This document shows, piece after piece, positions 38,154 through 48,500 of a DNA stretch of 64,000 bases. The stretch covers positions 1 through 64,000 of the forward strand of contig CAMUYR010000008.1 of assembly GCA_947164965.1 (NCBI GenBank). The letters run 5' to 3'. The DNA is from an uncultured Prevotella sp. GTDB lineage: Bacteria > Bacteroidota > Bacteroidia > Bacteroidales > Bacteroidaceae. The stretch's first letter is position 1, and each line of letters opens with the position of its first letter. The notes under the pieces were generated by a model, which saw only the letters and a program-made list of their open reading frames with translations, was not told where the DNA came from and made no database searches. The translations under genes and the position numbers were made by a program.

Positions 38154-39980
38154 TTATTTGGCGTAATAGCTTTCTACGAGTTGTGTCACCTTCTGAATAT
38201 TGAAGAAATCGTCAGTCTCCAACTCGTAGTTGGGCACAATGCCAGCATCGATGTTCTCGCCCTTCAGGTTGTTCAGACGAGCCCTATGTGTCGAATAACG
38301 ATAGCCGAAACCATCGGCTGAGGGGTTGTAGAGCACGCAGCACGAACCTCCACCAGACCGTTGGCCAAGCAGGGGAATGCCGTAGTCCTTGAGCAGGGCG
38401 GGCAGCATGTTGCCACACGAGAAGCTGTAGGAGCTGGTGAGCAGGGCAAAGTTCAGGTGGTATTTCATTTCGGCATCTTTCTCGTCGAACTTGCCATCCA
38501 GGTTGCGGTCGACGTCGTAGGAACACTTCATCTTCTGGCCAGTCAGCGTGTTCTCATAGTACATGTCGGCCTTGTTGCAGAAGATGGAGGTGATAAACAT
38601 GACGACATCCGACGAGCCACCGCCGTTGGTCGAGATGTCGAGCACGAAATTCTTGACTTCTGGGTCGTTCTCTGCTTTCTCAAGCGCATCAGTCAGTGCT
38701 ACCAGCCAGTCGTCTGGATAGTCGGCAACGGTGGGTTTGGAACCTTCGCCCTTGTAGAACTTACGCCAACCAGAGTCGTCGCACATGAAACTGTCGAACC
38801 AGCAGTAGACGGTCTCGCCCTCTTTGTAGTATTTCACACCTTCACCCATTTTTGCTGTTCGTTTCTCTCTCAGCTCACCCCTCATGCTGGCCCTGTCATT
38901 TAATACTTTTGCAACATCTTGGTATTCAGGACAATATGTAGTAAATTCAGCGAGTTTTGTGTTTTTGACGTTTTGCAATTCCGACCAGAAGGTGCCATTT
39001 CTGTCAATGGAACTAATAATGGTCACGTCAGTGTAAGTATGTCCGCCATCGTTCAGCAGGCAGCCTAGGGTAGTTGTGCCGGCAATAAAGTCGTACATGT
39101 TGGTAGACTTCAGCAGTTCACGAGTCATCTCTCCTGCCTTGCCGTAATCCAGCAAGGCCTGATCCATCCCCTTTTCCTTCAGCCCTTTGTTTTCCAGAAG
39201 TGTACGTCCAGGATAGCCAAAGAAGTTGGTCAGCGTGAAGCAGAGGTTCTTGTAGGCAAAGTCGGCCATATCGGCTGTACGCGTCTCGTTCAAGATGGGT
39301 GCGATATAGTTTTGAGGATAGCCGTTGTCGAGGCTGTATGCCCCGTTTGGAGCCACCATCACCGTCTGCCCGTTAAAGTCAGCCAGATGCATATAGCCGT
39401 CGACATAGAGGTCGGCAATCGTGGCAAAGGGGAAGTAGACATTCGTTTCGTCGGCTCTCAGGTCGATGCCGAATTTGCCATAGTCCAGCGCTACATGTAC
39501 CTGTTGGGGTGTTTTCTCCAACGATTTCCAGCGGATAATGGGCAGCGCGTCGTAGGTCGTATTAGGCATTCCCGGCTGTACCATACCCATCATGTTGGTA
39601 AAGGCCTCGTAGTCGTCGCTCTCGAAGATGTCTTTCTCCGTATCCACTGTTGCCGTTCCGCATGGGCTGGTCAGCGCATACAGGTTAGGAGCAGTCTTCG
39701 ATACCTGTACCGTAGTTCCAGGATACATGATGCTCTGGAAATTACTGATGCTGACATAGGCCACGTTGGGCATGTCGTCGTAGAAACGCAGCATCACCGT
39801 ACCTTGCGCCTCGCCCTTTGGGTCAACAACGGGCACCATGCGCTCCACGTAGTTCTTCACTTCCGGCTTGTCTGGATTGACGACAGGATTATCTTCTACA
39901 GCACAAGCGGATAACAAGCGGCAACCGATGACTACAATGGCCATCATATACCACAAAGACTTCATTTCCTTCGTTTTCAT
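38154..39980 (-). CDS. S41-family peptidase lipoprotein
   Basis: A 608-residue lipoprotein (signal ending RLLSAC, Cys about 26). The N-terminal 330 residues are beta-rich and unrecognised. The C-terminal part resembles the S41 (tail-specific protease) fold: VKNFVLDISTNGGGSSDVVM, and ALLTSSYSFSCGNMLPALLK with the likely nucleophile Ser in YSFSCGN, then GIPLLGQRSGGGSCC. A DxDxNxDG loop (DVDRNLDGKFDEKDAE, about residues 490-505), as in EF-hand or dockerin calcium loops, sits inside the domain. A PDZ domain is not obvious. Start may be ATG 39980 or 39965. A TATCTTTG promoter box lies at 40013-40006. Confidence 0.85.
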   Translation of the reverse strand: MKTKEMKSLWYMMAIVVIGCRLLSACAVEDNPVVNPDKPEVKNYVERMVPVVDPKGEAQGTVMLRFYDDMPNVAYVSISNFQSIMYPGTTVQVSKTAPNLYALTSPCGTATVDTEKDIFESDDYEAFTNMMGMVQPGMPNTTYDALPIIRWKSLEKTPQQVHVALDYGKFGIDLRADETNVYFPFATIADLYVDGYMHLADFNGQTVMVAPNGAYSLDNGYPQNYIAPILNETRTADMADFAYKNLCFTLTNFFGYPGRTLLENKGLKEKGMDQALLDYGKAGEMTRELLKSTNMYDFIAGTTTLGCLLNDGGHTYTDVTIISSIDRNGTFWSELQNVKNTKLAEFTTYCPEYQDVAKVLNDRASMRGELREKRTAKMGEGVKYYKEGETVYCWFDSFMCDDSGWRKFYKGEGSKPTVADYPDDWLVALTDALEKAENDPEVKNFVLDISTNGGGSSDVVMFITSIFCNKADMYYENTLTGQKMKCSYDVDRNLDGKFDEKDAEMKYHLNFALLTSSYSFSCGNMLPALLKDYGIPLLGQRSGGGSCCVLYNPSADGFGYRYSTHRARLNNLKGENIDAGIVPNYELETDDFFNIQKVTQLVESYYAK

Positions 39981-40005
39981 ATCGTTATTGATTTAGATTC
40001 TTTTG

Positions 40006-40013
40006 CAAAGATA
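40006..40013 (-). promoter_or_regulatory. -7 promoter box TATCTTTG of the S41 peptidase gene
   Basis: On the minus strand TATCTTTG plus CA lies 25 bases before the ATG at 39980. Confidence 0.65.
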
Positions 40014-40065
40014 CAAAAAGTCGAGAGCAAAACAAAGAAACTCGTATTTTTTTTTTGCCGAAATA

Positions 40066-40099
40066 GAAAAAGACTCGCGAACTTCACAGTCAGCGAGCC
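40066..40099 (-). terminator. Terminator of the BACON protein operon
   Basis: Read on the minus strand, GGCTCGC (40099-40093) pairs with GCGAGTC (40078-40072), one GU pair, and TTTTTC follows. It lies 65 bases after the stop at 40164. Confidence 0.75.
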
Positions 40100-40163
40100 T
40101 AAAACCATTAAATAATATTGTTTTTAGAAGAATATAAATTTAAGTTCTCATGTTGTGGTTTTG

Positions 40164-43100
40164 TTATTCTTCAGCTTTGATGATAATCTTCATCGTACTA
40201 CCTATAGAGTGGTCACTCTTCAGGCGGAAGCGGAGAGTGTACTCACCAGGTGCGATAGATGTCCTATATACATCCAGACGGGCAGAATATTTGTTATTCC
40301 AATCATAATATCTGAAGTTGTCATCCGGATCGGACTCGGGATCTATCTCTATGGCAGTGTTGTCAAACGCTTCGTCTTCATTATCCCTTGGAGCAAAGTC
40401 TTCAACACGGAAACTGCAACCAGAACCTGGAGATGCCGTCTGCTCTTCTGGTCCCACCTTAAAGGAAGTGTACTTCCATCCTTCACCAACTGATAAGGTG
40501 AGATAGGATTTCACTTCGGGCTTGCTCTTGAGGGCAAATGTCAAGGATACCTGTTTGTTGTCGTTGGACTTTACAGCTGTGAGAGTCTGCGTGGCGGCAT
40601 CCCAAGAGAAGAAGCCCAGATCTTTTTCGTGGTCGTCATAGTCCACATACTGTGCCACCAGTTCCACATCGTTCCAATCCCATGTGGCATTCTCCTCATA
40701 GTACTGTTCCAGTTTCACCTTTGTCGAGTTGCCTACTTTCACATATTGGTCTTCCGTGCTCACCTGGAAGCTGGTAATGGTGGGCTGATGCATCGTCATC
40801 GTGCCTCGACCATAGATCTCGTAGTCGTCTCCGTCCTCCATCTGTTGTGTCTCAGAATTCCAAGTCTGGTTCTTGAATACCAGATAGAACAGAAGCTCGT
40901 ACTCGCCAGTATATTCTTCTTCTGGTGCGTTGCGACGTGCGGCTGCGGTGCTTTTCACTTTGTGCAGCATAATCTTACTTTGAGGTAGGATGTTGCCTTC
41001 AGTAAAGTCGGTAAAAGCCGCGAAATGACTCATAACCTCAACGCCGTCGTAGAGCTCGAAGCCAAATTTGGCTCCAGGCGTATTGGCAAACTGATCAGGG
41101 GTGAGAGCCAGCTCGACATCTGCCATCGATTTTGGTATAGATCCGTAGACCATACCCAGTGTACCACCATCGTCAGTAGCATCCTCCAATTGGAAGGTGA
41201 TAGCATCCGTGTTCTTGTTCCATTCCGACCATTGGGGCTTATATTCGCGAGTCATCGTCTCGCCTTTACTCTTGTCCTCAACGACATAAACGTTGGGTTT
41301 CTGCTTGGCAGCCTTCTTCAGACCTTCGTCGACGACGATAAGATCATCATCACCACCTTCTTCTTTGATTTTGATGGTAGCAGAGCTGACTTTACCCCAA
41401 GGATCGGGATCTTTGCCAGAAGTAGAACCGGTGACTTTACCCTCTGTAGCATCAGCCTCAGGAGTGAAGTTAATGGCTACGGTACCGTCTTGTGCCGTTA
41501 CACCCGATGTAGGAGCTACAGTACCGCCTGTAGCCTCGAACTCTATGGTCTGTCCACCAAAGCCTGTCCATTCGCCAGTCTTCGAGGTGTAGCGTTCCAA
41601 CTTATAGATGATGGCAGCCGTTGTTCCCTTCTCGATGTCCTGAGAAGCAGGCGATGGTGTCAGGCGATGGTCGATAGCAAGTGCCGTCCAATCGTCAGCC
41701 TTGATGCCGTCTTCTTCATCAACAACCGCACCTTCCTCAGGCTCTTCGCCCTCAGCACCCAGCACAACTTCGGCCTTCACAGTGCCACCCTTCGTATCAG
41801 TCAGAGTGTAGAAGGCGCTGACGTTGCCGTCCTTATCCGTGTAGCCGTATTCATCTTCCAGTTCACCGCCTTCGGCCTCGAAGTGTACCAACACGCCAGG
41901 TGCGTTGTAGGTCTTACCCGTCAGGTTAATCTTGTTGGTGACGTGATATTTTACCTCGCGCTTTCCATTGATCAGCACTTCCTCCTCGGGCTCGTTGAGC
42001 AGTTCCATCTCATCAGGCAGGCTGACTAGTGGCAGGTCGAACACGTTGATAGGCTCAATCTCGCCCAGGTCTTTCTTCCAGAAGAAGAGGTCGAGGCAGA
42101 GACCTAATCCGAGGTCGACGCCAGTCGATACGCCAGCGTTCCAAGCTACGTATTTGTTTTCTACCAGACGACCGTCGGCTTCAGCCTTGATGTATGGCTG
42201 TGGGCTGATAGTGGGGCAGAGCACCTTATAGATACCTATTTCTATTTGAGGATAGACAGTGGCACGAGCCTCGGCGTGTGCCTTGATGTCTACATCAGGT
42301 CCTACCATTTCGAGCGTCTTCTCGCACTCAGAAATCTTCGATACACCCTTTTCTGCATCCCATTCTACGCCGTAGGTCACTTTGTTCGACGCTTTGACGC
42401 CTGCTGAAATGCTTGCTTCGCCTGATGCGCCAAGAGCTACCTCAGCCATGAGATCGGCGCCCACCGTGATATAGACAGGAACAGTACCAACAGTAAAGGT
42501 GTACTTAGCTTTGAAGACATCTTCCTTCAGCGTCCATTCCTTCTTCCATTCCACTTCGCTGGCCACGAGATATTTCATCACCAGCTCCATGTCGAAGCCG
42601 CCCTCAAGAGCTATGCGAAGGTTCTGCAGGTCGCCCATGCGAACTTTCTCCCAAGGAATATCGCCGAAGTCGAAAGAGAACAGACCCTTCAGGCCGATAT
42701 TGAAGTTGAGTTTATCCCATGAGAGCGACTGCATTCCACTCTCCCAGAGAGGCATACCGTCCTGATTGTACTCCCAATTGATAAAGTCGTTTTCGAAACC
42801 TTGCGGTGCCTTGCGACCACGAGTAGCCTTGTCGGCATTGTAAATCTCCACGTACTTGTCGCCTGTGAATACCTCTACCTTTGTGGGCAGATAGATGGGC
42901 GTATCATCGTCACCTGACAATGCAGCGCGTCGTTGTGCCCCCTGTGCTTCTGTCGCGAGGGTGAACTTCTGCCCTTTAAACAGATTGCCCATCAGACCCT
43001 GACTGGTAGAGAGGGTAACTGTCTGGCTACCTTCGGCCTGCTGTATCTTGTCGATAAGACGGATCACATAGGAATCGTCCTTAGGTAGTAGCACAACGTC

Positions 43101-43826
43101 GTATTGGCCCATGACGGGAATGTCGCCAGTAAAGGTCAGTTTAGCCTCACCGCTCTCTTCATTGAAGTTGTCGAGTGTAGTGCTTGTCCAGTCGATGGCA
43201 ATATAGCGTGAATCGTATTTGCCTGCTTGTACCACATAGAGCGTGTCGCGCATCTGTTCGTCTTTGCTGACGAAGGCAATGTAGCCAATACGCTGTTCAG
43301 TAGAAGGATTCATGATGGCTTCGAACTGCAGAGAGTCTGTATCAGCCACCACCGACGAGAAGTTAAGCCAAGCGTCGCTGGGTTTATAACTATAGTCGAC
43401 GTTGGTTCTCAACTGAAACCTGAAAAGTTCCGTCTCGCTACCTACATAGATGGTATCAGGATGAGAGAACAGGAAGTTTGGATCGCCAGAAAAAGTCTGT
43501 ACTTCGTCGAACGTGAAGGCGTAGACATTCTGAGCGGGTTCTTCCTCGCCTCCTTCGCCACCTTGGCTAGGATTATCGCCTCCTCCTTGTCCAGGATCGT
43601 CACCTCCGCCTTGGCTTGGGTCTTCGCCTTCATTCTCATTGCCTTTGCTTTCTTCGGTCGTGTCGTAGACGGTGAAGCCTGGAGGGTCTTGTTGGAAGGT
43701 CACACTATCCAGTTTACTAACGTCGAAGGTGACACGATTGCCGTTCTTATCCACGACGACAAATGTCTGGGCGCTGACTACCATGCTGAGCATCAGTAGC
43801 CACACAGAGAGTATAAACTTCTTCAT
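40164..43826 (-). CDS. Large secreted BACON / Ig-like surface protein
   Basis: A 1220-residue exported protein (signal peptide 1-19, VVSAQ). After a short strand (TFVVVDKNGNRVTFDVSKLD) comes a Gly/Asp/Pro-rich linker with repeated GGGDxPxQGG (about 60-100). A BACON domain follows (about 115-200; SDAWLNFSSVVADTDSLQFE and YVVQAG), then a long beta region and two bacterial Ig-like domains (about 640-690 and 750-800; GVLVHFEAEGG and TIEFEATGGTVAPTSG). The C-terminal 400 residues are unrecognised. BACON and Ig-like repeats point to a cell-surface carbohydrate- or mucin-binding protein. No catalytic motif is seen. It starts inside the end of the T9SS-tail gene. Confidence 0.85.
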   Translation of the reverse strand: MKKFILSVWLLMLSMVVSAQTFVVVDKNGNRVTFDVSKLDSVTFQQDPPGFTVYDTTEESKGNENEGEDPSQGGGDDPGQGGGDNPSQGGEGGEEEPAQNVYAFTFDEVQTFSGDPNFLFSHPDTIYVGSETELFRFQLRTNVDYSYKPSDAWLNFSSVVADTDSLQFEAIMNPSTEQRIGYIAFVSKDEQMRDTLYVVQAGKYDSRYIAIDWTSTTLDNFNEESGEAKLTFTGDIPVMGQYDVVLLPKDDSYVIRLIDKIQQAEGSQTVTLSTSQGLMGNLFKGQKFTLATEAQGAQRRAALSGDDDTPIYLPTKVEVFTGDKYVEIYNADKATRGRKAPQGFENDFINWEYNQDGMPLWESGMQSLSWDKLNFNIGLKGLFSFDFGDIPWEKVRMGDLQNLRIALEGGFDMELVMKYLVASEVEWKKEWTLKEDVFKAKYTFTVGTVPVYITVGADLMAEVALGASGEASISAGVKASNKVTYGVEWDAEKGVSKISECEKTLEMVGPDVDIKAHAEARATVYPQIEIGIYKVLCPTISPQPYIKAEADGRLVENKYVAWNAGVSTGVDLGLGLCLDLFFWKKDLGEIEPINVFDLPLVSLPDEMELLNEPEEEVLINGKREVKYHVTNKINLTGKTYNAPGVLVHFEAEGGELEDEYGYTDKDGNVSAFYTLTDTKGGTVKAEVVLGAEGEEPEEGAVVDEEDGIKADDWTALAIDHRLTPSPASQDIEKGTTAAIIYKLERYTSKTGEWTGFGGQTIEFEATGGTVAPTSGVTAQDGTVAINFTPEADATEGKVTGSTSGKDPDPWGKVSSATIKIKEEGGDDDLIVVDEGLKKAAKQKPNVYVVEDKSKGETMTREYKPQWSEWNKNTDAITFQLEDATDDGGTLGMVYGSIPKSMADVELALTPDQFANTPGAKFGFELYDGVEVMSHFAAFTDFTEGNILPQSKIMLHKVKSTAAARRNAPEEEYTGEYELLFYLVFKNQTWNSETQQMEDGDDYEIYGRGTMTMHQPTITSFQVSTEDQYVKVGNSTKVKLEQYYEENATWDWNDVELVAQYVDYDDHEKDLGFFSWDAATQTLTAVKSNDNKQVSLTFALKSKPEVKSYLTLSVGEGWKYTSFKVGPEEQTASPGSGCSFRVEDFAPRDNEDEAFDNTAIEIDPESDPDDNFRYYDWNNKYSARLDVYRTSIAPGEYTLRFRLKSDHSIGSTMKIIIKAEE

Positions 43827-44248
43827 TTGCGTACTACTTTAATCGATACATTGCCGTCCTTTACAATATACACGCCCTTGGGGAGCTCAGAAAGAGACTT
43901 GATCTGCTTCCTGATGAGTTTGCCGTTCAAATCGTAAACGGAACAATGGTCAGAGAGCAGGTCGAGAGTAGCCTTCTTCACCTCCTTGATGTCGGTAGGT
44001 ACAGTAGGTACTGAGGATACGATATCCTCAAAGGTAAACTTCTGCAGGTTAGACAGCGGCCACGACAGGGTGGTGCTACCATTCTGCAGGGAGATGTTAC
44101 CATCGGCATACAAGAACTCAGGCATCTCGTTGAAGAGAATCTCCGTCTTGTTGCCGTCGTTGAGCCACACGATAATCTTGGCATCGTCGGCCCATGCGCC
44201 CACCGCAAAGATGGTGAGCAGCAGCGTAAATAAAATCTTTTTCCTCAT
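43823..44248 (-). CDS. Small exported protein with T9SS-type C-terminal tail
   Basis: A 141-residue protein. It has a signal peptide (1-20, AVGAWA), a short beta segment (DDAKIIVWLNDGNKTEILFN), and a C-terminus typical of type A sorting domains of the type IX secretion system (SVYDLNGKLIRKQIKSLSEL, then PKGVYIVKDGNVSIKVVRK). The tail usually carries cargo through the outer membrane, but the cargo here is only about 60 residues. I chose ATG 44248 (MRKKILFTLLL); the longer frame starts inside the neighbouring regulator gene. Its stop overlaps the start of the BACON protein by four bases, so the two are co-translated. Confidence 0.8.
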   Translation of the reverse strand: MRKKILFTLLLTIFAVGAWADDAKIIVWLNDGNKTEILFNEMPEFLYADGNISLQNGSTTLSWPLSNLQKFTFEDIVSSVPTVPTDIKEVKKATLDLLSDHCSVYDLNGKLIRKQIKSLSELPKGVYIVKDGNVSIKVVRK

Positions 44249-44306
44249 AAGCGTTGATTTTAAGTTATAGTAATAAAAAGGGTTGATAGCTAGTTTTATA
44301 GTATTT

Positions 44307-44645
44307 TTAGCCTGCTGAAGCCTTGGGCTCTTCTGGCTGAGCAGGTATCTCTTGCGAGAAGAGCTGGCGCAGACCATTCTCGTAGGCACGCAGGGCTTCG
44401 CGACCTTTATTCGTGATGCTGCAAACGGTGCGAGAGAATCGTCCTAGTCCAGACTTCGAAACTTCGATATAACCGGCATCCTTCAATGTGGTAATCTGTG
44501 TGCTCAAGTTACCTCGCGTAGAGTCGGTAATCTGACACAGATACATAAAGTCGGCGCTCTCCAACGAATCGAGGGCTACCATGATTTTCAGACGCAGCTC
44601 GCTATGGAGTAGAGGATTGATAACGGCAAACTTAAATGTGTTCAT
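44307..44645 (-). CDS. HTH_34 winged-helix transcriptional regulator
   Basis: A 112-residue DNA-binding protein: winged helix at about 10-90 (NPLLHSELRLKIMVALDSLE, TDSTRGNLSTQITTLKDAGY with the recognition helix, and IEVSKSGLGRFSRTVCSITN). It resembles MarR/ArsR-like HTH_34 regulators that occur next to small membrane proteins in Bacteroidota. Its start overlaps the end of the membrane-protein gene by 14 bases, so the pair is co-translated. The next gene begins 58 bases downstream. Ligand and targets are not known. Confidence 0.85.
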   Translation of the reverse strand: MNTFKFAVINPLLHSELRLKIMVALDSLESADFMYLCQITDSTRGNLSTQITTLKDAGYIEVSKSGLGRFSRTVCSITNKGREALRAYENGLRQLFSQEIPAQPEEPKASAG

Positions 44646-45228
44646 AATAGTTCTTTACGTATTTTCTAAATGAATGACCAGGTATAATCAATGCAATAAC
44701 TGAAATGATGGAAGTCATCAGCAACTGCCAAGGCCAGAGGTCGCCTTGTAAGAAGAGAGGAACGGCAGAGAGCAGGGAGGCAATGATGCCACAGATGATC
44801 TTCGGACGGAAATGCAGGATGATGCCCGTCATAAAGCAACCCATGCCAACAAGTAGTCCCTGATAGGCACAGTAGCATTGAGGGAACACACCAGCGAACC
44901 CCATTGCGGTACCACCTATGCAAGACGCAAATCCGATGAATATCCACATCATCAGCGCAATGTTTGCTTCAAGTGTACGATGATGGGTGCGTTCGTAGTC
45001 CTTATTTAAGAAATAGATCATGAGCGGTGCGCCTATCAGCGGAATGCCTGCCCATAGCCAGCTACACCAATCTTCATTCCACAGCAAGAGTGCCAGAAAT
45101 TCCAAAAACAGAACGATAGCTGTAGGATACCCCCAAGCCAGGAAGAGGTTTTCGCCAGTGAGTTCCTTGCGACCAACAACTTCACTTCGCATGCGGGAGA
45201 TGATGTTCAGTTCTTCTATCGTAGACAT
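44632..45228 (-). CDS. Membrane protein partner of the HTH_34 regulator
   Basis: A 198-residue integral membrane protein with about six helices (for example YPTAIVLFLEFLALLLWNED, WLWAGIPLIGAPLMIYFLN, IALMMWIFIGFASCIGG and IICGIIASLLSAVPLFLQG). The short N-terminal tail is cytoplasmic-looking (MSTIEELNIISRMRSEV). No catalytic signature. It is the first gene of the unit with the HTH_34 regulator and, further on, the T9SS-tail and BACON proteins. Pairs of a small membrane protein and an HTH_34 regulator recur in Bacteroidota, suggesting the regulator responds to the membrane or a transported compound; that is inference. Confidence 0.8.
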   Translation of the reverse strand: MSTIEELNIISRMRSEVVGRKELTGENLFLAWGYPTAIVLFLEFLALLLWNEDWCSWLWAGIPLIGAPLMIYFLNKDYERTHHRTLEANIALMMWIFIGFASCIGGTAMGFAGVFPQCYCAYQGLLVGMGCFMTGIILHFRPKIICGIIASLLSAVPLFLQGDLWPWQLLMTSIISVIALIIPGHSFRKYVKNYYEHI

Positions 45229-45354
45229 GTTAGTTTATGTTTGTATCTTAAACATTATGTCGCAAATATAATGTTTATTCTTTAAACTTATACTAATTCC
45301 GGCTACAATTTAGAGATTATTAACAAGTGGGATGTGATGTGTAATTAGACGGAA

Positions 45355-45424
45355 TTGAACAAATCGGAAAGGTTTTGAACGAATTGGAAAATGAGGAAAG
45401 CGATTTGAACAAAGGGGAAAAATG
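45355..45424 (+). promoter_or_regulatory. Triple TTGAAC operator of the SusC operon (locus B)
   Basis: TTGAAC starts at 45355, 45375 and 45405 (spacing 20 and 30, whole helical turns), each followed by (A/G)AA and a GGAAA-like end: TTGAACAAATCGGAAAGGTT, TTGAACGAATTGGAAAATGA, TTGAACAAAGGGGAAAAATG. The first unit and next hexamer match the locus A element at 24 of 26 bases. The promoter box is 39 bases downstream. The rest of the gap 45229-45354 shows nothing I recognise. Confidence 0.8.
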
Positions 45425-45462
45425 AAAAAACATATCGAAATGGATAATTGACATCAAAAAAG

Positions 45463-45470
45463 TACTTTTG
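45463..45470 (+). promoter_or_regulatory. -7 promoter box TACTTTTG of the SusC operon
   Basis: TACTTTTG plus CA lies 49 bases before the SusC ATG. No TTTG is seen at the -33 position, as at locus A, which suggests activator dependence. Confidence 0.7.
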
Positions 45471-45519
45471 CACCCGGAATTTAAAACGATTGCTATTATT
45501 AACTCAAACCAATTAAAGA

Positions 45520-48500
45520 ATGAAAAAGAGCAGTATTCTATTGATGTTGATGGCACTGATGATGTCAGTGACATCTTTCGCCCAAGGTATTAAGGGCACT
45601 GTGATTGACGAGAACGGTGATCCTGTAATAGGTGCTACCGTAAGCGACAAGAGTGATGCTAAGAACGCTACCATTACTGATTTTGATGGTAACTTCGAGG
45701 TAAAGGTAAAGGTTGGTCAGACGATTGTTGTCTCCTACATCGGTTATGAGACACATGAGGTGGCAGCCAAGAACGGCATGACTATCCAGCTGAAGCCAGA
45801 CACAAAGGTGCTGGACGAGGTTGTTGTAGTAGGTTATGGTGTTCAGAAAAAGAGTTCGGTAACGGGTGCCATCTCGCAGGTGAAAGCCGAGGATATGGAG
45901 AACCGTACCATCGCCAATGCCCAGCAGGCTCTGCAGGGTAAGACATCTGGTGTACAGATCATCCAGTCGAGCGCCGCTCCTGGCAGTTCACCTACCGTAC
46001 GTGTCCGTGGTTACAGCTCGAACGTAAGTTCTGAGCCTCTTTATGTAGTAGATGGCGTGCGCCTGAGCGATATCAGCGGCATCGATCCCAGCGTCATTGC
46101 CTCTATGGAAATCCTGAAGGATGCCGCTTCTGCCGCTATCTATGGTGCTGAAGCCGGTAATGGCGTTGTGCTGATCACTACCAAGAAAGGTAAGGCCGGT
46201 CAAGGCAAGATTACGTACGACTTCATGTATACCGACGAGAGCCTGGCCCGCATTCCCAAGTTGCTGAATGCCGAGGAGTACATTCAGTATATGAGCGAGG
46301 GCACGAATCCCATCTTCTCGCGCAACTATCTGCTGAAGAACTGGGACGGTGTGACAAACACTGCTTGGACGGACGTTGCCTTCGAGCATGGCCACATGCA
46401 GAAGCATGCCCTGTCGTTTACCGGTGGCAATGATCGTGGCAACTACTATCTCTCACTCGCGTACCTTAATAATAATGGTATTGTGAAGGGCGACGCAGAC
46501 ACTTACAAGCGCTTGACAGCCACCATCAATGGTGAATATAAGATTAAGGACTGGTTGAAGGTGGGTACTACCAACCAAGTGGAGAAATACGATGTGCGCC
46601 AGGTGTCGTCGAACAGTGAGTACGGCTCGCTGCTGACGTCGATTCTGATGCTCGACCCGCTGACTGCCGATACCTACAGCGCTGACAACCTGCCCTATCA
46701 CATGGCCAACGCGCTGGCTAACGGCAAGCACTTGTTGCAGGACGGCAATGGCAACTACTACGGCATTTCGACATTCTACAGCGGTGAGCAGTATCACCCC
46801 ATGATCATGCGTGACAACGGACAGACGAAGAACAGCGGATTCAACATCAACGGATCTATCTATGGCGACTTTACACCAATTCAGGGCCTGACCGTCACCT
46901 CGCGTTTTGGCTACCGTCTGGCGGGAACACGCAGCAACACCGTGTCGCAGCCTTTCTACGGCAATGCCGTGCAGAGTCGCAACTATCTGGACTATAGCAG
47001 CAGCTCGTCGACATCCATCTACTATCAGTGGGAAAACTTTGCCAACTATATGCGCCAGTTTGGTGGTCACACCATCACGGCGATGGTCGGTATGTCGTTC
47101 CAGAAGTCGTCAAGCGACGGCGTGACTGGTTCGCTGACAGGTAATGGCGAGGATGCCCTGACCAAGAACGACCCGCTGTTCTACTATCTGAACTATGCCA
47201 ACGCCTCGGCCACGAAAGGTGTCAGCGGCGAGTTGAGCGAGAGTACCAAGTACTCATACTTCGGCCGTCTGTCGTACGACTTCTTGGGCCGTTATCTGCT
47301 GCAGGCTTCGCTGCGCGCTGATGCTGCCGACCTGTCGAAACTCTCCACGAAGACACGTTGGGGTTACTTCCCTGCAGTATCAGTAGGTTGGACAATCAGC
47401 GAGGAGAAATTCTTCGAGCCATTGAAGAAGTGGTTTGACAGTCTGAAATTCCGCGCCAGCTGGGGTCAGAATGGTAGCCTTTCGGCTCTGGGCGGCTACA
47501 GCTACAGTACCGATATGGCGCAGGGTGGCCTGTATCCCTTCAGCACAGGTATCAACTATACGCAGGGTGCCGCTCCATCGACGATGGGTAACGAAGACCT
47601 GAAGTGGGAGACCTCTGAGCAGCTGAACTTCGGTTTCGATGGCATACTCTTCGGTGGCCGCATGACCTTCGGCATTGACTACTATACGAAGAAGACCAAG
47701 GACCTGCTGGTGTGGAACACCACGCCGTCGCTAGTCATCGGTGGCAGCACGTCGCCTATCAATGCCGGTAACGTAGAGAACAAGGGTTTCGAGTTCGAAC
47801 TCGGCTGGCGCGACCATATCGGTGACTTCAGCTATGGTATCCGCGGTAACCTGTCGACGCTGAAGAACGAGGTAACCTATATCGACCCGTCGCTGAAACG
47901 TGTCGGCGGTACCACGTTCCATACCTATACTGTTACCTACTTCGAGCAGGGCTATCCCGTTTACTATTTCCGTGGCTACAAGTTTGCTGGCGTAAATCCC
48001 GAGACGGGTAACCCCACCTTTGAGGATCTCAACGATGACGGTCAGATTACTACCGACGACATGACAAACATCGGTGATGCCATTCCTTCCATTACCTATG
48101 GTATTACCCTGACAGCAGCCTATAAAGGCTTCGACCTGACGGTATTCGGTACGGGTTCTGCAGGCAACAAGATATACAATTGTATCAATCGTCCCGACTA
48201 TGTACAGTCGAACCGTCTGAAGGAAGTGTTCTACGACAACCGATGGACGGTGGACAACCCCAATGGTACCGTGCCCAAGGCAAATGCTGCCGATATGGAC
48301 AAATATGCTGTTTCGAGTGCTATGGTATATAGCGGAAACTATTTCAAGATCAAGCAGATTCAGCTGGGTTACAGCTTGCCGAAGAAACTCATCAGCAAGG
48401 CCTGTCTGAGCCATGCTCGCCTCTATGTGTCACTCGATGACTACTTCACTATTTCCAGCTATCCCGGTTTCGATCCAGAGGCCAGCGCCAATGCCACATC

